Of a DNA stretch of 64,000 nucleotides, positions 28,801 to 37,967 are shown piece after piece. The notes under the pieces were generated by a model. That model was not told the DNA's origin. It was given only the letters and a program-made list of their open reading frames with translations, and searched no databases. Position 1 is the first letter of the stretch. Every line of letters starts with the position of its first letter. The stretch spans positions 310,001-374,000 of the forward strand of contig NZ_VEVQ02000002.1 in NCBI RefSeq assembly GCF_006491595.2, read 5' to 3'. The DNA comes from Flavobacterium jejuense (lineage in GTDB: Bacteria; Bacteroidota; Bacteroidia; Flavobacteriales; Flavobacteriaceae). Position numbers and translations under genes: made by a program.

Positions 28801-29536
28801 CGAACTTGAAGATACAGACTTGGTTTACCAGATGTTGCAAAACAAAGAGTATCAATTACTTTTTGAACATGATGTGCAATCCATAGCTTCAGCTGTACAG
28901 CAATTGCCTTTGCATGCATTAATTATATACAATATTTCTTTTACTTTAGAAATAATTCAATTATTAAAAAAACAACGATTCCAACAATTTCCAACCATCT
29001 TTATTACTGAGCAAATAGATTTTGGATTACAAGAACAAGCGCTTGAAGCAGGTGTAAATACGGTAATACATCTTCCATCCAGTGTTAATTTTATTCATAA
29101 AAAAATTCATTCCTTACTTCGTCAATATCAGTCACAATATCAATCTAAAATTGAAGTGCTACATAAAAATATGGATAATAAACCCATTTTAAATTTAAAT
29201 GAAAAATTAGTAAATAAAGCAATGGACATTGTAAAAGAACAATTAAGTAATCCTGATTTTAATGTGGATAAGTTAATAGGCATATTAGAAATTTCTCGTA
29301 CGAAATGTTATCGTGTTTTTAAAGAAGTTATGGATCAATCTCCATCAGATGTAATTATAAGTCTTCGCTTGCAAAAAGCCGAGCAATTACTCGCTATTGC
29401 AAACTTAAATGTTTCTGAAATTAGTTTTGAATGTGGTTTTAATGATCCTAAATATTTTAGTCGTTTATTCAAAAAGTATTATGGAGCTAGTCCTAAATCA
29501 TTTCAAAAACGTTTTAGCAAAGCAAACTTTCTTTAA
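25841..29536 (+). CDS. Hybrid-sensor-type AraC regulator with degenerate kinase and receiver
   Basis: A 1231-residue protein from ATG 25841; the in-frame TTG at 25805 precedes the promoter box and is unlikely. Order: signal peptide, two-component-regulator propeller repeats (DEYGRLWIASWDGL and similar, about 20-560), Y_Y_Y domain, one helix near 673-693, coiled coil, remnant kinase, remnant receiver, and an AraC helix-turn-helix (about 1130-1231, ending FKKYYGASPKSFQKRF). Key residues are lost: the H-box His position reads SSFKPKL, the N-box Asn is Asp (LNDILKYT), no GxG ATP-lid motifs are seen, and the receiver Asp is replaced in ALIIYNISF. It probably senses a periplasmic ligand and controls the downstream SusCD-phosphatase genes without phosphotransfer. 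Confidence 0.88.
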   Translation: MKLIFFLSFLSFNLLLGQNIKFKPLTTKEGLSNNSVNDLISDEYGRLWIASWDGLNVYDGHKITSFKHQQNDSLSIAGNVVRKFVKDKNSQIWMLTDNKAISIYKGNAIFKNYYFNEQPKEILLSKNGDLVIKLRDKYFTYQKEKLIPIDESQLQSLNSINTLENYILKKYPNLVINDILKDKNGNIWYATLKDGLYLIPNSTDNVTNNNIEHYVYDQYSPYSFTSNEIVKLYQDDFDNIWLGHKDGGVSMAYKDSEKIKTIIPHPIKFSHLPNEAIRAITKDNESKIWLGYYTKGLFYFSNTTNCYLPYVISEAKQNSDLKRIRSLFTDSRGEIWVGTYGGVIRINKQGYKIYNSESIDYFPENRNYSFAEDDQNHLWIACWGGLAKFDLKRNQLVSFPHQNQLTKYHIRHIEVINNIIAIATENNGVILFDVNKGVTKIITVANGLLGNSIFSIYYDTQTKYYWIATLGGVSVYDLEKGIIKNISELEGLPSHMVYSLLLNDNKIWISSTKGIASINTSNYEVTQLSPDLGWQNAEFSEGAAYQDQKGILYFGGISGLSYFQPNLFKKQEEVPNLKTVVNNDENFDDYIKLKYHNNELKINITPVGFATIMSPVFYKMEGLDESWKRLENQELFYRSLPSGEYTFFTKIGNNDRTISKVFKLQIDKPFYETVFFYLILLMFFAIIIMVIIIRKNILSKKLQQKLEDKIQTRTAIIESQKQDLIHFNKNLEERNIEILKQKETLLALHYQLKNQDFEVDKFRMFVLSSFKPKLSKILTQIQQLDQDSVRDILQQDTMSLVQLISEWDYLNQIKDLGNLKPTQILFKGLITNLYEQVNSERINVKTTFGYQIHTKTDSIQIDVLRFRLLFKYVLNDILKYTEDKDKLMVICELVSDKIIILIKETGKLLKEQWINVQKFSPYYKAAETLVKDLGGELIVALETDFQLTVSVPVLLHTLETPSGKVILKHLYNRDEIEENLPLVLVFCELEDTDLVYQMLQNKEYQLLFEHDVQSIASAVQQLPLHALIIYNISFTLEIIQLLKKQRFQQFPTIFITEQIDFGLQEQALEAGVNTVIHLPSSVNFIHKKIHSLLRQYQSQYQSKIEVLHKNMDNKPILNLNEKLVNKAMDIVKEQLSNPDFNVDKLIGILEISRTKCYRVFKEVMDQSPSDVIISLRLQKAEQLLAIANLNVSEISFECGFNDPKYFSRLFKKYYGASPKSFQKRFSKANFL

Positions 29537-29702
29537 GCCCAGATTATCCTAATGTTTCCTTAATATTACTGAAACAAAAATGCATAAAATATGTGCTTTT
29601 TAGCATTTAAAAAGTATCAAAAGTACACCTTTAAGAAACAATAGTCTCCCTTATTAGATTTAGTTCGGCATAGTTTAGCATCAAATTTAAAATGTTAAAT
29701 AA

Positions 29703-32700
29703 ATGAAAAAAATCAACTTAATTATTGTGATTTGTATCTTTAATATTTTTGGAGCTTTGGCTCAAACAAAAGTAAAAGGTATTGTTGTTTCAAAAGCTGA
29801 CGGTTTTCCTATTGCAAGTGCTACTATTATTCCTAATGGAAAAGTAATAAAAGGAGCTTCAACTGATTTTGATGGAAAGTTTGAGTTAGACTTATCTTTA
29901 GAAAACGGGACAATTAAAATAACTTATTTAGGTTATAAAGAATTAGTAGTTTCTTATTCTGGCAATCAAACTTTAAATATTGTTTTAGAAGAAGAGACTA
30001 ATTCTCTGGAAGAGGTCGTTTTAATTGGTTATGGATCTTCTAAAAAGGGAGATATTACAACTGCTATATCAAAAATAGAAGATATAAAATCAATAGCTTC
30101 AAGACCTGTTAATAATACAGCTGATTTTTTGCAAGGTAGATCTCCTGGTGTTACTGTATTGTCAGAAGGAGGAGATCCTAATGCAACTCCTAAAATAGTA
30201 ATTAGAGGTATTGGTTCACTTTCATCAAATGAAGCTCCTTTGACGGTTGTTGATGGTGTACCTTATTATGGACCAGCGATAAACCCAAATGATATAGCTT
30301 CAATATCAATATTAAAAGATGCTGCTTCTGCTTCTATCTATGGGGCTCAAGCTGCTTCTGGAGTTATTGTTATTGAAACAAAGAAAGGAAGAATAGGAAA
30401 ACCACAAATTAGTTTTGATAGCTTTACTGCTTTTCAAACAGCAACTAATTTACCTACACCTTTAAATGCACAACAACAAAATGACGTTTATAATCTTGCG
30501 GCTGATAATGGTGGAACTCCAAGACAAGACACATTTAATTCAGCTGTAAATACTTGGGGGCAAACAACAAGAACGAATTGGATTGATGAAGTATTTAGAA
30601 CTGCTCCAATGTACAATGGGAATTTAAATATTAGTGGTGCAACAGATCATGTGAACTACATGACTTCTTTTGGATACAATAAAAAAGAAGGCGTTTTGAT
30701 AGGAAATAATTTTGAAAGATATTCTTTCCGTGTAAAAACAGATGTAAAATTAACAGATAAGGTTACTGTTGGGGAAAATGTTTATTTTTCAAGAAGTGCT
30801 GCAAATGGTTTTGCTGAAACTTCAGGAAATACACAAGGTGTAATAACAAATGCAATGCAATTTCCTTCTGCAGCTCCAGTTTATGATTCAGATGGAAATT
30901 TTAGTGGTACTGTTCCTAGTGATAGACCAGATTTATTAACATATGCTGGTGCTTATGGTGATATATATAATCCTGTTGCTTTGTTAATAAGACCTACTAC
31001 AGCTAGCCCAACTTCATATTTAAAAGCCAATACTTTTTTAAAATATAATATAATAGAGGGGTTAAACTTTACTACTACTTATTCTTATGGTTTAACAAAT
31101 GAAAACTACAAACGATTTAAACCAAGAATACCAGAAATAGGAAGAACCAATACACAAAATTCTTTAACACAATCTAATGCAACTACTAATAGATGGATCT
31201 GGGATAATCAATTATCATATGTAAAATCATTTGGAAATCATAATATAAACGCTACGGCTATTTATTCAGCACAAAAAACTAATTATGAGTCATTTGGAGC
31301 AGTGGGTTATGATTTTGATAATGAAAGCAATTTCAATCAATATTTAGGAAATGCAAGTAATACTTCTCATGCTGCTGAACTTAGTTCATCTGTTTACAAA
31401 GATGCTTTAACTTCTGCTATTGGAAGAGTTATGTATAATTATAAAAATAAATACTTTTTAACAGGAAGTATCCGTAGAGATCAATCTTCTAGATTAGCAA
31501 AAGAAAATCAAGTAGGTTATTTCCCTTCGGTATCAGCTGGATGGTCAATTTCTGAAGAAGATTTTTTTAAGGTTGACAAAGTTAATAACTTAAAAATTAG
31601 AGCTTCTTGGGGGCAAATCGGTAATATTAATTCTGTAGGGTATTATTCTTTTGATGTGCCATTAGGTTCTAGACAGGTAATTATTAATAGTAATGGAGAT
31701 TTAAATGCTCAAGGTATTTATTTGAGTCAGTTGTCTAATACTAATTTAACTTGGGAAACTTCAGAATCTTATGATTTAGGTTTAGATGCTACTCTTTTTG
31801 ATCAAAAATTAGCATTGACAGTAGATTACTTTAAAAAGACAACAAAAGGAATGATCCTTCCTGGTTTAGAAGATAGTCATCAAGGTGCAGATGCTCCTTA
31901 TGTTAACGCTGGTAAAGTAGATAATACTGGCTTAGAGTTTTCGGCTACCTATACAGATGCTATTGGTAAATTAAATTATAGTATTAGTGCTAACGCTTCA
32001 ACACTAAAAAATAAATTAATAAACCTTGATGGTTATAATAATACTGGAATAGATTATGTAGCTCATAATGATAATTATAGAGATGTTTTATTACCATTTA
32101 GATCTCAAATAGGAGAACAATTATTTTCTAATTATTTAGTGCCTTATTTAGGTATTTTTCAATCACAAGCGGAAATAGATGCTTATACGAAAGATGGCAA
32201 CTTAATTCAACCTAATGCTGTCCCTGGTGATTTTAAATTTGCAGATACTAATAATGATGGGAAAATAGACGTTAAAGACAAGAAAAGTATGGGAAGTTAT
32301 TTGCCAAAAGTAACTTATAACTTTAGTCTTAATTTAGATTATAAAGGTTTTGATTTAGGTTTGATTTTTCAAGGCGTAGGTAAAGTAAATGTTTTTAATG
32401 CTTCAAAATATACCTTTTATAACGCTGGAAATGGAGGTTATAATTTAGAGAGTGGAGTTCTTAGTGCATGGACTCCTACGAATACGAATACAGATATTCC
32501 TAGAGTTTCTACAGCTGATCCTAATAATAACTTTCAAACGAATTCTTCTTGGTATTTGGAAAACGGTGCTTATTTAAGAGTTAAAAACATAACATTAGGA
32601 TACACTCTTCCAGAAAATATTTTCCGTGGTACGAGTTTACGTTTATATATTTCTGCTGAAAATCTATTCGCTTTTACCAATTATTCTGGACTTAATCCTG

Positions 32701-32780
32701 AAGTAGGAGGTAGAGGATTAGACTTAGCTAAATATCCAGTACCAAGGGTTATTTCTACAGGATTATCTGTAAAACTATAA
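29703..32780 (+). CDS. SusC/RagA-family TonB-linked outer-membrane transporter
   Basis: A 1025-residue outer-membrane importer. Signal peptide (FNIFGALAQ), CarboxypepD-regulatory-like domain (about 22-100), SusC signature LEEVVLIGYGSSKKGDITTA, plug domain with LQGRSPGVTV and IVIRGIGSLSS...TVVDGVPYYG, then a 22-strand-type barrel. A Ca-loop-like segment DTNNDGKIDVKDK precedes the last strands, as in other SusC proteins. It pairs with the SusD gene 30 bases downstream; the neighbouring phosphatases suggest the cargo is a phosphorylated compound. Confidence 0.95.
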   Translation: MKKINLIIVICIFNIFGALAQTKVKGIVVSKADGFPIASATIIPNGKVIKGASTDFDGKFELDLSLENGTIKITYLGYKELVVSYSGNQTLNIVLEEETNSLEEVVLIGYGSSKKGDITTAISKIEDIKSIASRPVNNTADFLQGRSPGVTVLSEGGDPNATPKIVIRGIGSLSSNEAPLTVVDGVPYYGPAINPNDIASISILKDAASASIYGAQAASGVIVIETKKGRIGKPQISFDSFTAFQTATNLPTPLNAQQQNDVYNLAADNGGTPRQDTFNSAVNTWGQTTRTNWIDEVFRTAPMYNGNLNISGATDHVNYMTSFGYNKKEGVLIGNNFERYSFRVKTDVKLTDKVTVGENVYFSRSAANGFAETSGNTQGVITNAMQFPSAAPVYDSDGNFSGTVPSDRPDLLTYAGAYGDIYNPVALLIRPTTASPTSYLKANTFLKYNIIEGLNFTTTYSYGLTNENYKRFKPRIPEIGRTNTQNSLTQSNATTNRWIWDNQLSYVKSFGNHNINATAIYSAQKTNYESFGAVGYDFDNESNFNQYLGNASNTSHAAELSSSVYKDALTSAIGRVMYNYKNKYFLTGSIRRDQSSRLAKENQVGYFPSVSAGWSISEEDFFKVDKVNNLKIRASWGQIGNINSVGYYSFDVPLGSRQVIINSNGDLNAQGIYLSQLSNTNLTWETSESYDLGLDATLFDQKLALTVDYFKKTTKGMILPGLEDSHQGADAPYVNAGKVDNTGLEFSATYTDAIGKLNYSISANASTLKNKLINLDGYNNTGIDYVAHNDNYRDVLLPFRSQIGEQLFSNYLVPYLGIFQSQAEIDAYTKDGNLIQPNAVPGDFKFADTNNDGKIDVKDKKSMGSYLPKVTYNFSLNLDYKGFDLGLIFQGVGKVNVFNASKYTFYNAGNGGYNLESGVLSAWTPTNTNTDIPRVSTADPNNNFQTNSSWYLENGAYLRVKNITLGYTLPENIFRGTSLRLYISAENLFAFTNYSGLNPEVGGRGLDLAKYPVPRVISTGLSVKL

Positions 32781-32809
32781 ATTTTTTATAATATTAAAAT
32801 CATAAAAAA

Positions 32810-34408
32810 ATGAAAGCAAAAAATATTTTTAAAAGTGCAAGTATACTTATAATTCTAGTAATTACTTGCATATCTATAAGTTCTTGTAATGATGATTTTA
32901 CTGATTTAGAGCCAATAGGTAGTTCTTCTTATGGTAATTTTTGGAAAACACAAGAAGATGCAGTTAAAGCCTCTAATGGTTTGTACTATTATATGCTAGA
33001 TGAAGATATGTTTAGTAGAGGTTTTATGTGGTATATTAATGCTTCTGACGACATGATTACAGGACGTATAAAAGCTTATGCTGATAATACTAAAAACTTT
33101 ATTTTAGACGGAAATGAAAGTGGTTTAAAATGGATGTATCCGCAAAGTTTTAAAATCATACGCAGAGCTAATGATATTTTATTAAAAGTACCATCTATGG
33201 ATTTTGATCAGAATGTTAAAAATAGAATTTTAGGAGAAGCTTATTTTATGAGAGCTTTTCATTACCATTGGCTTGCTTATCATTATGGAGATGATAAAAG
33301 TGGAGGTATTCCTATTATTACGGTTGAAAATATGAACGATCCTGGAGGTAGTTTTACAAGACCAGCTAGCGTAGTTGAGAATTATAAGCAAATTATTGAA
33401 GATTTAAATAAAGCAGCTGATTTATTACCACTTGTTACTCAGTATGCAGATGAAGATAAAGGTCGTGCTAATAAAGATGCTGCATTAGCTTACATTGCAA
33501 AAACATATTTATATTGGGCACAATACGATAGTTCAAAATATGCTGATGCTGTTTTAGCCTGTGATGCAGTTACTAATTCAGGTTCTAGTAGATCTTTATT
33601 TAAAGTAGGAAATAATAATCCTTACGAAGATTATAGAAAATTACACAGTAATTTAAGCAATTGGAGTAGTGAATATATTTGGGGAGTTGATTCTGGTATC
33701 CAAGCAGGAAGTAAATTACCTGGAGTTATGTTAGAAAATAAAGGTTGGGGACTTTATAATGGTTGGGGATATTACCAACCAACTGAAGAATTATATGAAG
33801 AATTTGAAAATGGAGATCCTAGAAGAGAGGTTACTATTCTTAAATTTGGTGATGAGTTTCCTTATTTTGGAGTAACTAAAGAATATCAGTCTATTAATTC
33901 ATTGTCTGGTTTTCAATTCAATAAGTACATGTATGAATATGCTGAAGAAGATTGTATTGGTAAAGATGTAAATTCTAATGGAGATTCACCTACTACAACA
34001 TATAATGTGCCTATATTACGTTATGCTGAGGTTTTATTAATAAAAGCAGAAGCATTAATTATGCAAGGACAGAATGGTGATACACCTTTAAATTTGGTTA
34101 GAACTAGAGTTGGTTTAGCACCAAAAACAAATGCAACGATGACCGATTTAAAACATGAAAGACGAGTAGAATTAGCAGGAGAATTTGCAGATAGACATTT
34201 TGATTTGGTTCGTTGGGGAGATGCGCAAAGTGCATATAGCCAACCTTTACATGGTAGAATTCATTCAGATCGTTCAAATCCTAATTCACCTTATACTATA
34301 GAAGAAGTATGGCCTGCAAGAAATTTTGATCCTTCTTATATGAATGTATGGCCTATTCCTAATGATGTAATCAATTCATCAGGAATACCTCAAAATAAAA
34401 ATTGGTAA
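32810..34408 (+). CDS. SusD/RagB-family surface lipoprotein
   Basis: A 532-residue lipoprotein (SISSC, Cys near 26). The SusD N-terminal region (LEPIGSSSYGNFWKTQEDAVKASNGLY) and C-terminal RagB region (ILRYAEVLLIKAEALIMQ, LKHERRVELAGEFADRHFDLVRWG, WPIPNDVINSS) are clear, with helical TPR-like pairs between. It forms the lid and substrate-capturing partner of the SusC transporter at the cell surface. It ends the transporter pair; a stable hairpin follows. Confidence 0.95.
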   Translation: MKAKNIFKSASILIILVITCISISSCNDDFTDLEPIGSSSYGNFWKTQEDAVKASNGLYYYMLDEDMFSRGFMWYINASDDMITGRIKAYADNTKNFILDGNESGLKWMYPQSFKIIRRANDILLKVPSMDFDQNVKNRILGEAYFMRAFHYHWLAYHYGDDKSGGIPIITVENMNDPGGSFTRPASVVENYKQIIEDLNKAADLLPLVTQYADEDKGRANKDAALAYIAKTYLYWAQYDSSKYADAVLACDAVTNSGSSRSLFKVGNNNPYEDYRKLHSNLSNWSSEYIWGVDSGIQAGSKLPGVMLENKGWGLYNGWGYYQPTEELYEEFENGDPRREVTILKFGDEFPYFGVTKEYQSINSLSGFQFNKYMYEYAEEDCIGKDVNSNGDSPTTTYNVPILRYAEVLLIKAEALIMQGQNGDTPLNLVRTRVGLAPKTNATMTDLKHERRVELAGEFADRHFDLVRWGDAQSAYSQPLHGRIHSDRSNPNSPYTIEEVWPARNFDPSYMNVWPIPNDVINSSGIPQNKNW

Positions 34409-34436
34409 TTTTTTTCTCAGAGTGTTAGTTTTTTTT

Positions 34437-34460
34437 AAGGGAGCTATTTGTGGCTCCCTT
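34437..34460 (+). terminator. Strong hairpin after susD, probable attenuator
   Basis: AAGGGAGC (34437-34444) and GCTCCCTT (34453-34460) form a perfect 8-bp stem. Only TTTAACT follows, so termination may be partial and leave some read-through into the phosphatase genes. Confidence 0.55.
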
Positions 34461-34492
34461 TAACTACTTAGATTTAATCTTTCTTTAAAATC

Positions 34493-36295
34493 ATGTCAAA
34501 AGTTTATAACGTTTTTTTATTTTTTTTATTTGCTAACTTAGTCGTTTCTCAAAACACAACCTATGTGCATTCTCATAACGATTACAGTCAAGCAGTTCCT
34601 TTTTGGAATGCGTTTTCTGCTGGAGCTAACTCTATAGAAGTGGATGTGTTTTTAAAAAACAATACACTTTACGCAACGCACAGCAAGGCCGATATTATTG
34701 AAGGTCGTACTATAGAAAATTTGTATTTAGAACCTTTGCAAAAAGTGGTTTCATTAAAGCTAGGAGACAATCAAAATATTCAATTGCTTATTGATGTAAA
34801 ATCCGAAGCTTATAAAACGTTGGATAAGATTATTGAAATATTAAAAAAATATCCAGATTTAATTAAAAACAATAAAATAGGTTTTATTATTTCAGGGAAT
34901 AGACCTAAGCCAGACGACTATAAAAATTATCCAGAATACATTACATTCGACTATCAAAGTTTAGATCCTATATCTGACGAGGCATGGGAAAAAGTAGCTC
35001 TTATAAGTTTAGATTTTGCACAATTTTCCTCTTGGAACGGCAAAGGACGATTAATAAAAGAAGAAAAAGAAAAAATTATAGCTGTTATTAAAACGGCTCA
35101 CAGTTATAAAAAACCCTTTCGTTTTTCAAATAAGATGTTATTTCGTTTTTGGGGCACACCTGATTCAAAAACCGCTTGGAAATGTTTTGTAGACTTAGGA
35201 GTAGATTTTATATGCACCGACCATCCTTTTGCTTGTATTAATTATGTAAAAAGTTTACCTCAAAGAGTTTATACTAATCAAGTATTTTCAGAAGTATATA
35301 CTCCTTCATTTCAGTATGATCAAAAGTCAAAACCAGTTAAAAATGTTATTTTACTTATTGGAGATGGGAATGGTTTGACACAACTTTCTTCTGCAACATT
35401 AGCCAATAAAGGTTCATTAACTATTACTCAATTAAAGAGTATAGGTTTTATAAAAACCCAATCAGCAGACGATTTTACAACTGATTCAGCAGCAGCAGGA
35501 ACTGCATTAGCAACTGGACAGAAAACATACAACAGAGCTATTGGTGTTGATACTTATGGCAATCCATTAATAAATATTACAGAAATAGCTCAAAAAAATC
35601 ATTTTAAAACAGGAATAATTACTACGGATGATGTTACTGGAGCAACACCTGCTGCTTTTTATGCACATCAAAAAGATAGGGGTGAAGAGTACAAAATAGC
35701 ACAAGATTTATTAAAAAGTAATCTTAACCTATTTATTGGAGGCGGTAAAAATCAATTTAAAGATTTTGGGAATTTTGAAATCTTAGATTCACCAAAAATG
35801 ATTAGTGAATCTAAAAGTAACAAAATAGGATTTTTTATGTCAGATAAAGCTGTGCTAGGAGTTTTAGAAGGAAGAGCAAATCTTTTAGCCGAGGTAACAG
35901 CAAATAGTTTGATCTATTTTAAAGCAAAAGAACAACCTTTCTTTTTAATGGTTGAAGGAGCGCAAATTGATAGTTATGGTCACATGAACAAGGTTAGCGG
36001 AATTGTAAGTGAAGGTATCGATTTTGATAAAGCAGTAACCGAAGCAATTAAATTTGCCGATGCTAATGAAGGTACTTTAGTCATCATTACAGCAGATCAT
36101 GAAACCTCTGGGTTTAGCATTCCTCAAGGAGATCTAAAGAAACATCAAATAGAAGGTGGTTTTACTACTCAAGATCATACAGGTACACTAGTTCCTATTT
36201 TTGCCTATGGACCACATTCAGATGAATTCGCAGGTGTTTACGAAAACAATGAGGTCTTTCATAAAATACTTTCGATTTTAAAACTTTCAAAATAA
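34493..36295 (+). CDS. GDPD/PI-PLC-like domain fused to alkaline phosphatase
   Basis: A 600-residue exported protein (signal peptide ending LVVSQ). Residues about 22-255 are a PI-PLC/GDPD-superfamily domain: HSHNDYSQAVPFWNAF, GANSIEVDVFL, LYATHSK, LLIDVK and a C-terminal FICTDHP. Residues about 280-600 are a classical alkaline phosphatase: ILLIGDGNG, nucleophile Ser in TTDSAAAGTALATGQKT, VEGAQIDSYGH, ITADHETSGF and DHTGTLVPIFAYGP, with metal ligands present. The two active sites would release an alcohol from a phosphodiester and then free phosphate. Co-directional with SusCD and 8 bases before the next phosphoesterase gene. Confidence 0.9.
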   Translation: MSKVYNVFLFFLFANLVVSQNTTYVHSHNDYSQAVPFWNAFSAGANSIEVDVFLKNNTLYATHSKADIIEGRTIENLYLEPLQKVVSLKLGDNQNIQLLIDVKSEAYKTLDKIIEILKKYPDLIKNNKIGFIISGNRPKPDDYKNYPEYITFDYQSLDPISDEAWEKVALISLDFAQFSSWNGKGRLIKEEKEKIIAVIKTAHSYKKPFRFSNKMLFRFWGTPDSKTAWKCFVDLGVDFICTDHPFACINYVKSLPQRVYTNQVFSEVYTPSFQYDQKSKPVKNVILLIGDGNGLTQLSSATLANKGSLTITQLKSIGFIKTQSADDFTTDSAAAGTALATGQKTYNRAIGVDTYGNPLINITEIAQKNHFKTGIITTDDVTGATPAAFYAHQKDRGEEYKIAQDLLKSNLNLFIGGGKNQFKDFGNFEILDSPKMISESKSNKIGFFMSDKAVLGVLEGRANLLAEVTANSLIYFKAKEQPFFLMVEGAQIDSYGHMNKVSGIVSEGIDFDKAVTEAIKFADANEGTLVIITADHETSGFSIPQGDLKKHQIEGGFTTQDHTGTLVPIFAYGPHSDEFAGVYENNEVFHKILSILKLSK

Positions 36296-36303
36296 TAACG
36301 ATT

Positions 36304-37791
36304 ATGAACTATTTATTGTTTTTTACTCTAGCAATCAATTTTTTATGTACTGCACAGCCGAAAAATACAGTGAGAGGTAAAATTTTTGTAGATGCCAATA
36401 ATAATCAAAAATGGGATATTGGAGAGCAAGGTTTATCTGCTATTTTGGTTTCCAATGGTAGAGATGTCGTTCTTAGTAATAAAGAGGGAATTTATGAAAT
36501 AAAGAACATAAAGGGAAATTGCATATTTATTGTGAAACCAGCTCAATATTTATCTCCTCTAAAAGAAAATAGACCTCAGTTTTTTTACTCCAATACTGAT
36601 GATAAAAAGACATCTTATGATTTTCCATTAGTAAAACATAATGAACCAGAGGATTTAAACATCGTTCTTTTAGGTGACCCTCAGGTTAATGTTATAGATG
36701 ATGTTCATCATGTTAATAAATTGGTGACGGAAGAATTAGCAGGAAAAAAAATAGATTTTATAGTGCCCTTGGGTGATTTAACTTTTGATAATCATGATAT
36801 GTTTAAACCTTTATCTTCAAGTTTGGGCTTAATTGGGGCACCTATTTTTAATGTTATGGGAAATCATGACCAAAATTATCAAGCTAATACTTTAAATGGG
36901 AGAGCTACCGATTATCAAAATTTTTTCGGACCTTCCTATTATGCTTTTGAATATGGTAAATCACTTTATTTAGTTTTAAATAATATTTATCCAAAAGAAG
37001 ATAAAAATTATGTTGGAAAGATCGACGAAGACCAGTATCTATTTTTGAGTCAGATTTTGAAAATTATGAAAACAAAGCACAATACCCTTTATGTATTTAT
37101 GCACATTCCTGCCGAAGAAATGGAAGATACGGAACAATTGATAAAATTATTTAAAGACTATAATAATGTTCTTGTAGCTACAGGTCATACGCATACTCAA
37201 TATCAAAAAAGTTTTCCAAGAGAAGGTCTCCAAGATGTTAGAGAAATTGTAGCAGGTGCTGTGTGTGGCTCTTGGTGGCAAGGACCACACGATAGTGAAA
37301 ATATTCCCTTTGCTTATATGTATGATGGAACCCCAAAAGTATATTGGTATTTGCAAACAAAAAACAACAAATTAACATATAAAGTCTCTGGAAGGTCACC
37401 AGACTTTCAGATGGATATTACAGTTCCAGAAATAAATGAATGGGATAAAGTCTTGAATGACTTAAACGAGCCTTATGTTTACGCTAATGTATTTGCCGCT
37501 AAAAATGATACCGATGTACAGATAAGTTTTGATGGAGAGCATTGGAAAAAGATGTATAAATATGATGGGATTGCTCCTAAATTAAAACAATTATATAGGC
37601 TTCAGGAATTAGGACGTTTTAGTTGTCAAAATAGTAGTGCCATGCCAAATCCTAAAACTGTAAGTACACATTTGTGGCGTTTTGGAATTCCAGAAAATTT
37701 ACCTAAAAAAACATATTTAGTTCAAATTAAAGCAATCGACTCCTTGACTGGTTTAAATATTATTGGGAAACGGGTTTTAACCATAGAGTAA
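36304..37791 (+). CDS. Calcineurin-like metallophosphoesterase with N-terminal beta domain
   Basis: A 495-residue exported protein (signal peptide ending LCTAQP). Residues about 22-110 are a carboxypeptidase-regulatory/SdrD-B-like domain (VRGKIFVDANNNQKWDIGEQGL). The metallophosphoesterase core follows with all five blocks: GDPQV, GDLTFD, GNHD, FMHIP and GHTHTQY, binding two metal ions. A C-terminal beta domain (calcineurin-C-like) ends the chain. The 8-base gap to the preceding fusion gene shows co-translation. Probably a periplasmic or surface phosphodiesterase or phosphatase acting on the same substrate class. Confidence 0.9.
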   Translation: MNYLLFFTLAINFLCTAQPKNTVRGKIFVDANNNQKWDIGEQGLSAILVSNGRDVVLSNKEGIYEIKNIKGNCIFIVKPAQYLSPLKENRPQFFYSNTDDKKTSYDFPLVKHNEPEDLNIVLLGDPQVNVIDDVHHVNKLVTEELAGKKIDFIVPLGDLTFDNHDMFKPLSSSLGLIGAPIFNVMGNHDQNYQANTLNGRATDYQNFFGPSYYAFEYGKSLYLVLNNIYPKEDKNYVGKIDEDQYLFLSQILKIMKTKHNTLYVFMHIPAEEMEDTEQLIKLFKDYNNVLVATGHTHTQYQKSFPREGLQDVREIVAGAVCGSWWQGPHDSENIPFAYMYDGTPKVYWYLQTKNNKLTYKVSGRSPDFQMDITVPEINEWDKVLNDLNEPYVYANVFAAKNDTDVQISFDGEHWKKMYKYDGIAPKLKQLYRLQELGRFSCQNSSAMPNPKTVSTHLWRFGIPENLPKKTYLVQIKAIDSLTGLNIIGKRVLTIE

Positions 37792-37830
37792 GATTCGTCT
37801 CTTATTTTAAACTCAATTTTGTTTTTGGAA

Positions 37831-37844
37831 GACCTAAAATTTTA
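37831..37844. repeat. Solitary copy of the 21-bp AAAATTTT repeat core
   Basis: GACCTAAAATTTTA matches the units in the tandem array at 1508-1680. It is a single short copy, so chance similarity in AT-rich DNA is possible. Confidence 0.35.
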
Positions 37845-37967
37845 ACTTATGAAGTTTAGTTTCTATGGAATTAAGTTGATAATTATAAAGTCTTTACAAC
37901 AGCGTGTGAAAAGTATGAAAGGAATAACAAGACAAGAACATGTCAAAAAGGAAAAACGATTAAAAAT

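Noticed and set aside
28734..28919. Minus-strand frame inside the membrane regulator
   Set aside because: A shadow of a well-supported 1231-codon gene.
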